Numbered from the stretch's first letter, positions 42,385 to 51,341 are shown. The stretch: DNA of 64,000 nt from Terriglobus aquaticus (GCF_025685415.1 NZ_JAGSYB010000001.1:3038001-3102000), one strand, 5' to 3'. Numbers and translations are program-made. Notes: a model not told the origin generated them from the letters alone.

Positions 42385-42840
42385 ATGCAAGAGCAGCCCC
42401 GCATCCTGGGTCTCGACATCGGAGATCGCCGTATCGGCCTCGCCATCTCCGACCCCTTCGGCACGCTTGCCCAGCCGCTGCTCACGCTCGTCCGCAGCTC
42501 GCTTCGCCACGATCTCAAATCGATCGGCCGAGTCCTCCGCAAACACGCCATCACCGAGATCGTCGCCGGCAATCCGCTGTACATGAGCGGCGACCTAAGC
42601 CCGCAGGCGCAGAAAGCGCAAGCCTTCGCCGAAGCCGTCCGCGCCGAGTTCGGCCTGCCGCTGCACCTGTGGGACGAGCGCCTGACCACCACCGAGGCGC
42701 ACCGCCAGCTTGACACCATGGGCCACGAAAAGATCGGCCGCAAAGGCATCATCGACCAGGTCGCCGCCGTGCTCATCCTGCAAGCCTTCCTCGACCACCG
42801 CCGCCTTGCGCATGAGGGCTATGCGACCGAATCCGTATAA
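42385..42840 (+). CDS. ruvX: Holliday junction resolvase-like RuvX/YqgF
   Basis: 151-aa RNase-H-fold protein that processes the 5' end of pre-16S rRNA; older work called it a putative Holliday junction resolvase. Key segments: LGLDIGDRRIGLAISDP with the first Asp, ITEIVAGNPLYMSG with Glu, WDERLTT, and IDQVAAVLILQAFLD with the last Asp. ATG 42385 is the start by homology to the MxxxxRILGLDIG opening. greA follows after about 120 bp. Confidence 0.94.
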   Translation: MQEQPRILGLDIGDRRIGLAISDPFGTLAQPLLTLVRSSLRHDLKSIGRVLRKHAITEIVAGNPLYMSGDLSPQAQKAQAFAEAVRAEFGLPLHLWDERLTTTEAHRQLDTMGHEKIGRKGIIDQVAAVLILQAFLDHRRLAHEGYATESV

Positions 42841-42963
42841 TGATTGCTTCAGGCTCACGTGCCGGAAGACCGCACCGCCGCGACTGTACCGGCCCACAGC
42901 GTTCCACACACGCCCTTTAGCCTGACGCTGCACCGCAGCCACCTCACCCCAGGGACCAGACAC

Positions 42964-43434
42964 ATGCTCGATATCACCAAGAAGCTGCAGGAAGAAATCA
43001 ACGTGCTCGAATACGAGCTGACCACCGAGCTGCCCGCTGAGATCAAGCGCGCCGTGGCCCTGGGCGACCTGAGCGAAAACGCCGAATATCACATGGCCAA
43101 GCAGCGCCAGGAGTTCGTCAATGCCCGCCTCGGCCAGCTCAAAAAGCGCATGGGCGAGCTCTCCCTCGTCAAGCTCGACAACATCCCGCATGACAAGGTC
43201 GGCTTCGGCTCCACTGTCATCGTCCATGACGAAGCCAAGGACGAGGACATCTCCTACAAGCTCGTCACCAGCGAAGAGTCCGACGTGACCAAGGGCCTGA
43301 TCAGCACCACCTCACCCATCGGCCGTGCCCTCGTCGGCAAAGAGGTAGGCGACACCGTTACCGTGACAACACCGAACGGTAAGCGTGAGATGGAGATCCT
43401 GAAGCTCACCACCATTCACGACAGCACCGAGTAG
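42964..43434 (+). CDS. greA: Transcription elongation factor GreA
   Basis: 156-aa factor that reactivates backtracked RNA polymerase. The N-terminal coiled coil (about 1-75) has the tip acidic residues in LGDLSENAEYHMAKQRQ (D and E of the DLSENxEY motif). The C-terminal FKBP-like domain contains STVIVHDEAKDEDISYKLV and ISTTSPIGRALVGKEVGD. Length and motifs are standard. It lies between ruvX and an SRPBCC gene 34 bp downstream. Confidence 0.95.
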   Translation: MLDITKKLQEEINVLEYELTTELPAEIKRAVALGDLSENAEYHMAKQRQEFVNARLGQLKKRMGELSLVKLDNIPHDKVGFGSTVIVHDEAKDEDISYKLVTSEESDVTKGLISTTSPIGRALVGKEVGDTVTVTTPNGKREMEILKLTTIHDSTE

Positions 43435-43468
43435 GTTCTCTGTTGGCAAAGAGCATCCAAGGCACCAG

Positions 43469-43963
43469 ATGCTCTTCACCATCCGCGACCGGCAACTCAT
43501 CCCAGCACCGCTCCATCGCGTCTTCGCACTCTCCACCTCCGTGCCGGTCGTGCAGCGCACGCTCGGCTTCCAGCCCGTCGCGGGTGTCACCACCGGCCAC
43601 GTAGAGGCCAACAGCCAGGTGCTCTGGCGCGGTTGGCTCTTCGGCCTGCCGCAGTTCCACCTCACCCTCATCACCGACTTCGCCGCGCCCCACACCGACA
43701 GTCGCGGCAACCACGTCGCGTACTTTCAGGACACCCAGGCGCGCGGCCGCTTCGCCTTCTTCCAGCACGGCCATCACATGCTCGCCGACGGCTCAGATCG
43801 CACCCTGCTGCAGGACGAGATCCGCTTTGCCCTTCCCTTCGGCATCGCCGGTGACCTGGTCGCCCGCGTCATCATGCTGCCGTACATCCGCAAGACCCTG
43901 CGCTCGCGTATGAACCTGCTCTCCCGCCTTGCCACCACGCACGAAGGCGACCCGTACCTGTAG
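43469..43963 (+). CDS. SRPBCC (cyclase/dehydrase-like) protein
   Basis: 164-aa soluble protein with the helix-grip pattern: early strand RDRQLIPAPLHRVFALSTSVPVVQ, central GHVEANSQVLWRGWLFGLPQFHLTLIT, later DEIRFALPFGIAGDLVARVIMLPYI. This pattern of SRPBCC ligand-binding proteins is often found where a hydrophobic molecule is bound. Start at ATG 43469 with a weak AGGCA upstream. Ligand unknown. Confidence 0.75.
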   Translation: MLFTIRDRQLIPAPLHRVFALSTSVPVVQRTLGFQPVAGVTTGHVEANSQVLWRGWLFGLPQFHLTLITDFAAPHTDSRGNHVAYFQDTQARGRFAFFQHGHHMLADGSDRTLLQDEIRFALPFGIAGDLVARVIMLPYIRKTLRSRMNLLSRLATTHEGDPYL

Positions 43964-44107
43964 TCCCGCCCACGGCCGAACCGTGGCCATTTTGTGAAAA
44001 CACGCTCCAAAGCCCACAAACAGGAGCGGGCGCGTCCTATGGCCGCGCCGCATTTGCGTCTAGTACAGAAAGCCTTTTTTCCCCGGCCCAGGAGCTCTCC
44101 CCCAAGC

Positions 44108-45055
44108 ATGTCTCTGCTGCGTCGCCTTCTTCCTTTCTCGCTCATCGGCGCCGCCCTCAGTGCCATGCCGCTCCGCGCCTCCGTTGCTCTCTTCATGGAG
44201 GATCCGTACGGCCACCTCGGCTCCTGGAGCCCCACTGGTCACGCAGCCATTTACCTGGATCACGTCTGCGCCGACAACCCCACGCATCTGCGGCGGTGTC
44301 AGCCGGGCGAGACCGGCGTCGTCATCAGCCGGTATCACAAGGTGCATCACGACGACTGGCTCGCCATGCCGCTGATCCCCTATCTGTATTCCGTCGACGA
44401 CGTGAAGGACGCGCCCGTCTCGCTGCGCAATCGCGACGAGGAAATGGCTGTCCGTGAAAAGTACTGGCGGGCACACCTCACCGACCTTGTGCCGCCGGAC
44501 GAGAACGGCAACGCACCCAAGGGCAATTGGACGCAGCTCGTCGGCTCGCTCTTTGACCGTACCGCCCACGTTTTTGAAATCGCGAGCACACCCGAGCAGG
44601 ACGACCACTTCATCGCGGAGTTCAACGCCGGCGCCAACAAGAGCCACTTCAACTTCTTCTTGCACAATTGCGCCGACTTCAGCCGCGCCGTCCTCAACAT
44701 CTACTTTCCTCACGCGATCCACCGCAATTACGTCGCGGACTTCGGCCTGACCACGCCCAAGCAGGTGGCCAAGTGCCTGGTGAAATACGGGCAGAAGCAC
44801 CCGGACACACCTGTGCGCCAATACATCCTGGTGCAAACGGGCGGCGGCATCGCCCGCAGCCATCGCATCCGCGGCGTCTCCGAATCGCTCCTCAAGGTCA
44901 AGAAGTGGTTCATCCCTCTGCTGATCGTGGAGCCGGAGGTGATCGGCGTCTCCGCCATCGCGTACGTGACCACGGGGCGCTACAAGTTCGACCACGACGC
45001 TCCGCCTTACCTGCCGGAGCAAACGTCTATTCCGGCCACGGCGTCCGCTCCGTAG
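44108..45055 (+). CDS. Secreted protein with permuted papain-like (NlpC/P60-type) fold
   Basis: 315-aa protein. ATG 44108 gives a signal peptide (MSLLRRLLPFSLIGAALS, cleavage near LRAS); a longer frame from 43994 is basic and unlikely. GHAAIYLDHVC near residue 40 and FFLHNCADFSRAVLN near 185 have the order His-then-Cys seen in circularly permuted papain-like hydrolases, with a Cys nucleophile in HNCADFS. A hydrophobic C-terminal segment (WFIPLLIVEPEVIGVSAIAYV) may anchor it. Function, perhaps hydrolysis of an amide or ester at the envelope, is inferred. AGGAG lies about 14 nt upstream, a long spacing. Confidence 0.65.
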   Translation: MSLLRRLLPFSLIGAALSAMPLRASVALFMEDPYGHLGSWSPTGHAAIYLDHVCADNPTHLRRCQPGETGVVISRYHKVHHDDWLAMPLIPYLYSVDDVKDAPVSLRNRDEEMAVREKYWRAHLTDLVPPDENGNAPKGNWTQLVGSLFDRTAHVFEIASTPEQDDHFIAEFNAGANKSHFNFFLHNCADFSRAVLNIYFPHAIHRNYVADFGLTTPKQVAKCLVKYGQKHPDTPVRQYILVQTGGGIARSHRIRGVSESLLKVKKWFIPLLIVEPEVIGVSAIAYVTTGRYKFDHDAPPYLPEQTSIPATASAP

Positions 45056-45261
45056 CGACAAGCCGGGCCACCGCACCCGCCGGCCCTCTTCCACGGCGCT
45101 GCACAAATCCGTGTGCGGTACTGGTTGGCGACGTGGAAAGTTCATAACAGCAGCAACTTGCACCAGCGACGCCTGATGTCATCAACAAGTTTGTTGGCCT
45201 CGTGCTGCCCCCACGAAAGGGGGATCACGAACACTACTTGGCGGGTCTAACATCGCTTCCT

Positions 45262-46083
45262 ATGTCGTCCTGCAAGACTTCCGCTCACCGCCTCGCCTGC
45301 ACCGCCATCCTCCTCTGCAGCGCTTTGTTTGCGCCTCTTGCGCATGCCGCTTCAGGCCCCGACGCGGCGAAGCCCTCGAACGCGCGCCCCGCGATTCGTC
45401 CCCTGCGCCTTATTGTCGGTTTCATGGGCGGTCGCGTTCACGCCGACAACCTCCTGCACAAAGAAGCGACGATCGCCCAAGACCTGCGCGAGCCCGCAGC
45501 GGACAACCTCCACGTGCTCGTCTTCGCCAACCACAATGGCGGTTCCGCACTGCGCTCGGTTCTCCATCTCATCGACCAGGACGGCGATGGCAGGATCAGC
45601 GAAGCCGAGCGCCGCGCCGTCAACATCGCCATCTACGGCCATAGCTGGGGCGCGTCGGAAACCATTGCCCTCGCCCGTCAGTTGCAGACGCAGAACATCC
45701 CCGTCGCACTCACGGTCCAGGTCGACTCCGTGCAGAAGCCCGGCGAGAACGACGCGGAAATCCCCTCCAACGTGCACGAAGCCGTGAACCTGTACCAGCG
45801 CGACGGCCTGCTCCGCGGACGCGAAGCCATCCACGCGCAGGACCCCGCCCACACCCGCATCCTGGCCAACGAGCAGTACCACTACAACGCGCAGCACGCG
45901 GTCGACATCGCCCGCTTCCCCTGGTTCGCCCGCACCTTCATGCGGCAGCACATTATGATCGAGAACGACCCCGCCGTTTGGACCCGCGTCGAAGCCTACC
46001 TGCGCAATGCGATGGACCCGCGCTCCCCCGGCCTCGATTCCGCGCACGTAGCCCTCGCCGAGCAACCCGCCATTCCGCGCTAG
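45262..46083 (+). CDS. Secreted alpha/beta-hydrolase-like protein with an EF-hand
   Basis: 273-aa protein with a signal peptide (about 1-29, ending AHAA). LRLIVGFMGGRVHADN resembles the start of a hydrolase core, and IYGHSWGASETIAL carries a G-x-S-x-G nucleophile elbow. Between them DQDGDGRISEAE is a canonical EF-hand calcium loop, an unusual insertion. The later TVQVDSVQKPGEND could contribute the acidic residue and HYNAQHAVD the His. A lipase or esterase role is inferred. TAACAT ends 8 nt before ATG. Confidence 0.7.
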   Translation: MSSCKTSAHRLACTAILLCSALFAPLAHAASGPDAAKPSNARPAIRPLRLIVGFMGGRVHADNLLHKEATIAQDLREPAADNLHVLVFANHNGGSALRSVLHLIDQDGDGRISEAERRAVNIAIYGHSWGASETIALARQLQTQNIPVALTVQVDSVQKPGENDAEIPSNVHEAVNLYQRDGLLRGREAIHAQDPAHTRILANEQYHYNAQHAVDIARFPWFARTFMRQHIMIENDPAVWTRVEAYLRNAMDPRSPGLDSAHVALAEQPAIPR

Positions 46084-46106
46084 CCCCCCCATGCCTCGGA
46101 GGGAGC

Positions 46107-46158
46107 AGGGCCCTTCAGGGCCCTAATAGCTGAACCAACGAACAGGGCTTTAGCCCTG
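46107..46158. repeat. Pair of short hairpins between two genes
   Basis: AGGGCCCT occurs twice (46107-46114, 46117-46124) as both direct and inverted repeat, and CAGGGCT/AGCCCTG (46143-46149, 46152-46158) forms a second 7-bp stem. They may end transcription of the upstream gene, but no T-run is present. Confidence 0.5.
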
Positions 46159-46202
46159 GCCATCGCAGCCTGCATCCCAATCACAGGCAAGCGGAGGCAA
46201 CG

Positions 46203-47120
46203 ATGAAAGCAGTGGTGCTCGAAGAGTTCGGCGGTCCGGAAAAGCTCCTGTACAAGACCGACGTCCCCGACCCGGAGATCAGCGACGACGAAGTCCTGAT
46301 CGCCACCGCAGCCAGCAGCGTAAACCCCGTGGACTACAAAGTCCGCGGCAGCGGCGAGATCGCTGGCATGATGGGCGTTAGCCTGCCTGCCATCCTCGGC
46401 CGCGACGTAAGTGGCCTGGTGCACCGCATCGGCTCGCGCGTCGCGGGCGTGGCCGTCGGCGACCGCGTCATCGCGCTGACCAACAGCACCTACGCCTCGC
46501 TGGTCAAAGTCCCCGCAACCGACATCACGCACATCCCCGAAGGCGTAGACACCGTCGATGCCGCCGCGCTCCCGCTCGTCACCCTCACCGGCGACCAGCT
46601 CATCCGCGAAGCCTGCGCGCTCCAGCCCGGCCAAACCGTGCTCGTCACCGGAGCGTTGGGCAGCGTCGGCCGCTCCGCCGTGCACTCCGCCAAAACGCTC
46701 GGCGCCAAGGTCATCGCCGGCGTCCGCAAGAAGCAGATCGACAAAGCGCAGACTCTCGGCGTAGACGGCGTGGTCGCCCTCGATGACGACGAAGCTATGC
46801 AGAACCTCGGCCAGTTCGACGCCGTAGCCGACACCGTCGGTGGCGAGACCGCAACCAAGCTCCTCAACCACGTCCGCGAAGGCGGCGTCTTCGGCAGCCT
46901 GCTCGGCCCAGTCGCGGGCTCTGAGCTGCACCCCGGCGTCCGCGTCTCTCCCATGCGCGCCCACCCCGATCCGCAGCGCCTGAAGGCCTTCGCCGAAGAC
47001 CTGCGCGACGGCAAGTTCACCTTGCCCATCGCCACCCGCTTCCCGCTCGAACAGGCCGGCGAAGCCCAGGCCTACGCCCAAAAAGGCGCCGACGGCAAAG
47101 TCCTCCTCCTCGCCCTGTAA
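46203..47120 (+). CDS. MDR-family NADP-dependent oxidoreductase (quinone reductase-like)
   Basis: 305-aa medium-chain dehydrogenase/reductase lacking the zinc ligands. The GroES-like domain starts MKAVVLEEFGGPEKLLYKTDVPDPE; SVNPVDYKVRGSGE and LGRDVSGLVHRIG follow. The Rossmann part has VLVTGALGSVGRSAVHSAKTLGAKVIAGVRKKQ (nucleotide motif A-x-G-x-x-G). Likely reduces quinones or activated alkenals. GGAGG about 8 nt before ATG supports the start. Confidence 0.92.
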   Translation: MKAVVLEEFGGPEKLLYKTDVPDPEISDDEVLIATAASSVNPVDYKVRGSGEIAGMMGVSLPAILGRDVSGLVHRIGSRVAGVAVGDRVIALTNSTYASLVKVPATDITHIPEGVDTVDAAALPLVTLTGDQLIREACALQPGQTVLVTGALGSVGRSAVHSAKTLGAKVIAGVRKKQIDKAQTLGVDGVVALDDDEAMQNLGQFDAVADTVGGETATKLLNHVREGGVFGSLLGPVAGSELHPGVRVSPMRAHPDPQRLKAFAEDLRDGKFTLPIATRFPLEQAGEAQAYAQKGADGKVLLLAL

Positions 47121-47172
47121 TCAATCGAACGGATTGTCCGCTTCCTGTGCAGGAAACCCCTCAACCGGTGTC

Positions 47173-47210
47173 ATCCTGAGCAAAGCGAAGGGTCTGCTTT
47201 CGCTCAGGAT
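47173..47210. repeat. ATCCTGAGC-type intergenic hairpin element
   Basis: ATCCTGAGC (47173-47181) and GCTCAGGAT (47202-47210) form the outer stem; AAAGC (47182-47186) and GCTTT (47196-47200) extend it. The GTCATCCTGAGC...CGAAGG wording is familiar from dispersed intergenic repeats in several bacterial phyla. A CCCT-type repeat copy follows at 47263-47291. Confidence 0.65.
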
Positions 47211-47400
47211 CGGCACGCCCGCCAGTCGGCCGCGCCGCGCCCAGACTTACAGCTCACACTGGCTACTCCCTACTCCCTGAGCCCTGTTGCCTTCTCCACC
47301 CCGGGCCACATGACACCTGTCACCCCGCGCTCCTGACGCACGGCACTCCAATCGTCACGCAGCAACCGCGAAGCTGGATCTCGTACCAGAGGAGATCCAG

Positions 47401-50118
47401 ATGCGCCACAAAGCCCTGCTTGCAGCAACACCGCTCGCCGCCGCTGTTCTGATCGTTGCGAACACCCGCGCACAGGACTGCAGCCGCGCCCAGATCGAGG
47501 TGCTTGACTCCACCGGCGCCGCCATCGTCGGCGCAAGCGTCGTGGTCGACAACAAATCCGCCGGCATCACCGACGCGCACGGCCATTTCGCCACCGCGTG
47601 CCTTACCTCCGCGGCGCACACCGCGCGCGTCGCCGCCGAGAACTTCGAGACCGTCACCGCGAAGCTTGATCCGGCTCGCACCCTCACGCTTCGCCTCAAG
47701 CCCTCCACCGCCGAAACCATCGACGCCGTCGACGAAGACCCCGTCTCGAACACCAGCGTCGCCGGCACCAAGGAACTCAAGGGCGACGAGATCAAGCAGC
47801 TCGCCGACGACCCCGACGAGTTCGGCCGCCAACTCCAGGTCCTCGCCGCCGCCGCGGGTGGCGCCCCCGGCCAAGCCATCATCGCGGTCGACGGCTTCCA
47901 GAATGGCGGCCGCATCCCGCCCAAGTCAGCCATCGCCTTCATCCGCGTCAACCCCGACCTCTTCTCCGCCGAGTACGAGCGCCCGCCCTACCAGGGTGGC
48001 CGCGTCGAGATTTACACCAAGCCCGGCCAGGGCAAGCTGCACGGCGCTCTCTTCACCACGCAGTCCGGCCAATTCCTCAACGCCGCCGACCCCTTCGCGC
48101 CCAGCAAAGCCGCCATCGGCCGGCAGCGTTACGGCTTCGAACTCGGCGGGCCCATCAAGACAAATCGCGCCGACTTCTTCGTCGCGCTCGAGCACCGCCA
48201 GATCGATCAGTTCGCCGTGGTCAACGCCGTCACGCTCGACGCAAACGCGCAGCCGCAACAGGTCACCGCCAACGTCGCCACGCCGCAGTCGCTCTGGGAA
48301 GCCTCCGCGCGCTTCGGCCTGCTGCTCGGCCCGCACAACAACTTCACCGGCACCTACACCGCCACCGTCAACGGCCTGACGAACCAGGGCGTGGGCGGCA
48401 CCACGCTGCAGCAGGCGGGCTACAACTCCGCGCAGAGCGAACACTCGATCCGCCTCACCAACCTGCAGACAGTCAGCGCCAACCTCTTGCATGAATCACG
48501 CCTCGGCCTCACCTGGCGCCTGCGCGACGACACACCGCTCAGCTCGGCACCGCAGCTCTCCGTGGCCGGCGCGTTCACCGGCGGCGGCGCCACCACCCAG
48601 GCCCTCCGCTCGCACGAACTCGACACCGAGTTCGACGACGACATCCTCCTGCAGCGTAAGAAGCACAGCATCAAGGCCGGCCTGCAACTCTTGAACATCC
48701 GTTTGAATGACGATCTGCCGACCAACCACAACGGCACCTTCATCTTTGGCGGCGGCACTGCGCCTGTGCTCAACGCGAACAACACCGCGACGTCGCAGAC
48801 GACCGTCATCACCGGCCTGGAGCAGTACCGCCGCGCCCTCCTCAACCTGCCCGGCGGCACGCCCACGCAGTTCGCCATCACCACCGGAGCGATCCCGCTC
48901 GGCCTGAATCAACTGCGCGTGGTTCTCTTCGCACAGGACCAGTGGAAGCTGCGCCCGCGCCTCGAACTCTCCGGCGGCCTTCGCTGGTCCATGCAAACCG
49001 CACCCACCACGCTCGGCAACATCGCTCCGCGCATCGGCGTAGCCTGGGCGCCCGACCGCAAGCAGCGCTGGGTGCTGCACGCGCGCACCGGCCTTTTCTT
49101 CAGCGCCATCGACAATCAAACGACGCTCGAAGCGAACCGCCTCAACGGCATCAACCAGACACAGCTCCAAATCACCAACCCGCAATACACAGCACCTCTA
49201 ACGACGGGCACCGCCCGCGTGACCACGCTGCGCGCACCCCTGCCGCAACTCTCGCAGGTCCCGTCCATCCAAACCCACTTCGGCATCGAGCACGACTTCC
49301 CGCAGCACTGGCACGCACAGGTCAACCTCTACCTCGCCCGCGCCTGGAACGACCTGCGCTCGCGCAACATCAACGCGCCGCTCCCCACCGCATCCACGCA
49401 GGCCAACCCCAACAACACGCGCCCCGGCGCGCCCGACCTGAACCTCTACCAGTACCAGCAGACCGGCAACCTGGGTGGCAACGTGCTCTTCGCCGGCGTC
49501 GACCAGCACTCGTTCAAACGCCTGCAGATCTTCGCCGGCTACATCCGCATGAACCTGCGCACGAACGCCGACACGAACGCGCTGTTCCCGCAATCCAGCT
49601 ACTCCGAAGCCGGCGAGTACGCCCGGCCCACCTGGCAGAACACGCATCACGTCATCGCTTTCACAAACTACGTCTTCCCGCTCGGCTTCGTTCTTTCCAA
49701 CCAGTTCGACGCGGCCAGCGGCACGCCCTTCAACATCACCACCGGCTTCGACAACAACGGCGACGGCATCTTCAACGATCGCCCATACTTTGCATCGCAA
49801 AGCGACGCAAGCGCCATCGCCACACCGTTCGGCACGCTCACCAGCAACACGGCCAGCACTGCCGCATCCATCACCCGCAACGCCGGCACGTTGCCGTGGA
49901 ATATCCACCTCGACGCCAACCTCAGCCGCGAGTTCAAGCTGCCGCACCACGCCAACAGCGAAGCCCGCTCGCTCACCGCAAACATCCGCTCCGCCAACCT
50001 GCTGAACCACACCAACGTCACGGCCGTCGGCGGCGTGCTCGGCAGCCCACTTTTCAACCGCGCCTACGCCGCAGACCCCGGCCGCCGCATCGAAGCCGGC
50101 CTCCGCTTCGCCTTCTAG
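47401..50118 (+). CDS. TonB-dependent receptor-like outer-membrane protein
   Basis: 905-aa protein. Signal peptide about 1-24 (ending TRAQ), carboxypeptidase-regulatory-like domain about 27-105 (QIEVLDSTGAAIVGASVVVDN, DAHGHFATACL), plug-like domain about 110-230 (LKGDEIKQLADDPDEFGRQLQVLA, AIIAVDGFQNGGRIPPKS, YQGGRVEIYTKPG), then a barrel ending in ...RIEAGLRFAF with C-terminal Phe. Smaller than the other receptor here. GGAG lies 8 nt before ATG. It is followed by a short-repeat spacer and a secreted unknown that may work with it. Confidence 0.88.
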   Translation: MRHKALLAATPLAAAVLIVANTRAQDCSRAQIEVLDSTGAAIVGASVVVDNKSAGITDAHGHFATACLTSAAHTARVAAENFETVTAKLDPARTLTLRLKPSTAETIDAVDEDPVSNTSVAGTKELKGDEIKQLADDPDEFGRQLQVLAAAAGGAPGQAIIAVDGFQNGGRIPPKSAIAFIRVNPDLFSAEYERPPYQGGRVEIYTKPGQGKLHGALFTTQSGQFLNAADPFAPSKAAIGRQRYGFELGGPIKTNRADFFVALEHRQIDQFAVVNAVTLDANAQPQQVTANVATPQSLWEASARFGLLLGPHNNFTGTYTATVNGLTNQGVGGTTLQQAGYNSAQSEHSIRLTNLQTVSANLLHESRLGLTWRLRDDTPLSSAPQLSVAGAFTGGGATTQALRSHELDTEFDDDILLQRKKHSIKAGLQLLNIRLNDDLPTNHNGTFIFGGGTAPVLNANNTATSQTTVITGLEQYRRALLNLPGGTPTQFAITTGAIPLGLNQLRVVLFAQDQWKLRPRLELSGGLRWSMQTAPTTLGNIAPRIGVAWAPDRKQRWVLHARTGLFFSAIDNQTTLEANRLNGINQTQLQITNPQYTAPLTTGTARVTTLRAPLPQLSQVPSIQTHFGIEHDFPQHWHAQVNLYLARAWNDLRSRNINAPLPTASTQANPNNTRPGAPDLNLYQYQQTGNLGGNVLFAGVDQHSFKRLQIFAGYIRMNLRTNADTNALFPQSSYSEAGEYARPTWQNTHHVIAFTNYVFPLGFVLSNQFDAASGTPFNITTGFDNNGDGIFNDRPYFASQSDASAIATPFGTLTSNTASTAASITRNAGTLPWNIHLDANLSREFKLPHHANSEARSLTANIRSANLLNHTNVTAVGGVLGSPLFNRAYAADPGRRIEAGLRFAF

Positions 50119-50130
50119 CCCCGGAGATAT

Positions 50131-50193
50131 CGGCTTCAGCCGCCGAGGTAGAAACTCCAACGCACCACAAACCGCGGCTTCAGCCGCCGAGGT
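50131..50193. repeat. Two direct copies of a 19-bp repeat
   Basis: CGGCTTCAGCCGCCGAGGT occurs at 50131-50149 and 50175-50193. The repeat contains the dyad CGGCTTCAGCCG. The second copy ends in GAGGT(GA), which serves as the Shine-Dalgarno of the next gene. Confidence 0.85.
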
Positions 50194-50201
50194 GACGAAC
50201 C

Positions 50202-51341
50202 ATGCGCACGACCATCGCTCTCTTCGCGGCACTCACCGCAACCACCCTGACCGCCGCCGCCCAAAGCACTGCAGCGCCAACCAAACCGGCGCCGCCCACC
50301 CTCGGCCCGCTCGTCAGTTACCAGTACTGGCCCACGCAGTACATCCAGTTCCTCACCGGTCCGGAACTGCCCTACAGCATGTTCATGTTTGAAGCGGACA
50401 CCTCCGACGGCAAGCACCCCAGCTATCACGCCAGCTTCACCACCCGGGACGGCAAGCGCGTCAACTACTCCAACACCGACGCGCTCACTTTGTATTACAA
50501 AGCGTCGGGCGAAGAGAGCTACAAGACCGACTTCGCGGTGGAGATTGACGACTCCGACAAGGTCGGCGCCGCGTCCACCGTTCGCTTCTCCACCCACGAC
50601 GAAAAGCCCGTCGAGTTCCGCTTCGTGCAGGGCTCTGACATCTCGGCCCAGGGCTCCGGCCTGCAGCCCATCCCCGATGCGCCGATCCCCATCTTCGCTT
50701 ATCGCGAACTCGGCGCCGTGGCCGGCGAAGGCACCGCACTCAAGATCGGTGACACCGTCTCCACCGCCGAAGTCTGGAAAGAGATCAGCCACCCACCGTA
50801 CTTCGTCGCCTATCGCGGCGCCATCACCTCCAGCGCTCACACGATCGTCTTCTACAAGGGCACGCAGACCTGGACGGTCGCGAAGTATCCCGCGGCCCTC
50901 ACCGCCGGCAACACCTGGGAGCTCGACGACGACCGCCGCGACCACCTCACGCTCAAGATCGACAAAGTCGACGGCACACACTTCACCCTCAGCGCCACCG
51001 ATCGCTTCCACCCCGCCGTGAACACGATTGTCGAAGCCACGCGCACCGGCGACACCTTCACCACCGACCGCGTCCTCTACATGCCTGCGGCCAAGGGCGG
51101 CGACAAGCACACCGTCGCACTCACCTTCACGCCCGGCCTCAGCACTACGGCGACCGCCTCGACCATGGACCTCTCTATCGCCAAGAAGAAGGCCATCGCC
51201 ACTGCAACATCGACCGCCACCGGCGACGCTGCCGACCGCACCTCAACGCTGCAGTTCACCGCGCCAGCCTGGGCCACAAACAAGTCCCTCACCGAAGAGA
51301 CAAAGACCACCGGCGACGCCATCACCGTTACCGCGCACTAG
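50202..51341 (+). CDS. Secreted protein of unknown function (379 aa)
   Basis: Signal peptide about 1-21 (ending AAAQ), then soluble, Thr/Asp/Lys-rich beta-prone sequence: TLGPLVSYQYWPTQYIQFLTGPELPYSMFMFEAD, RDGKRVNYSNTDALTLYYKASGEESYKTDF, and several phrases with alternating hydrophobic residues. No catalytic or binding motif is recognised and there is no cysteine in the mature part. GAGGTGA 8 nt before ATG comes from the preceding repeat copy. The gene follows the TonB receptor-like gene by 83 bp and may share its transcript; a terminator follows. Confidence 0.75.
   Translation: MRTTIALFAALTATTLTAAAQSTAAPTKPAPPTLGPLVSYQYWPTQYIQFLTGPELPYSMFMFEADTSDGKHPSYHASFTTRDGKRVNYSNTDALTLYYKASGEESYKTDFAVEIDDSDKVGAASTVRFSTHDEKPVEFRFVQGSDISAQGSGLQPIPDAPIPIFAYRELGAVAGEGTALKIGDTVSTAEVWKEISHPPYFVAYRGAITSSAHTIVFYKGTQTWTVAKYPAALTAGNTWELDDDRRDHLTLKIDKVDGTHFTLSATDRFHPAVNTIVEATRTGDTFTTDRVLYMPAAKGGDKHTVALTFTPGLSTTATASTMDLSIAKKKAIATATSTATGDAADRTSTLQFTAPAWATNKSLTEETKTTGDAITVTAH

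Noticed and set aside
41725-42546. Long upstream extension of the YdcZ-type transporter
   Set aside because: The extension overlaps ruvX and repeat sequence and is not membrane-like; the family starts at MSWLFVLF.
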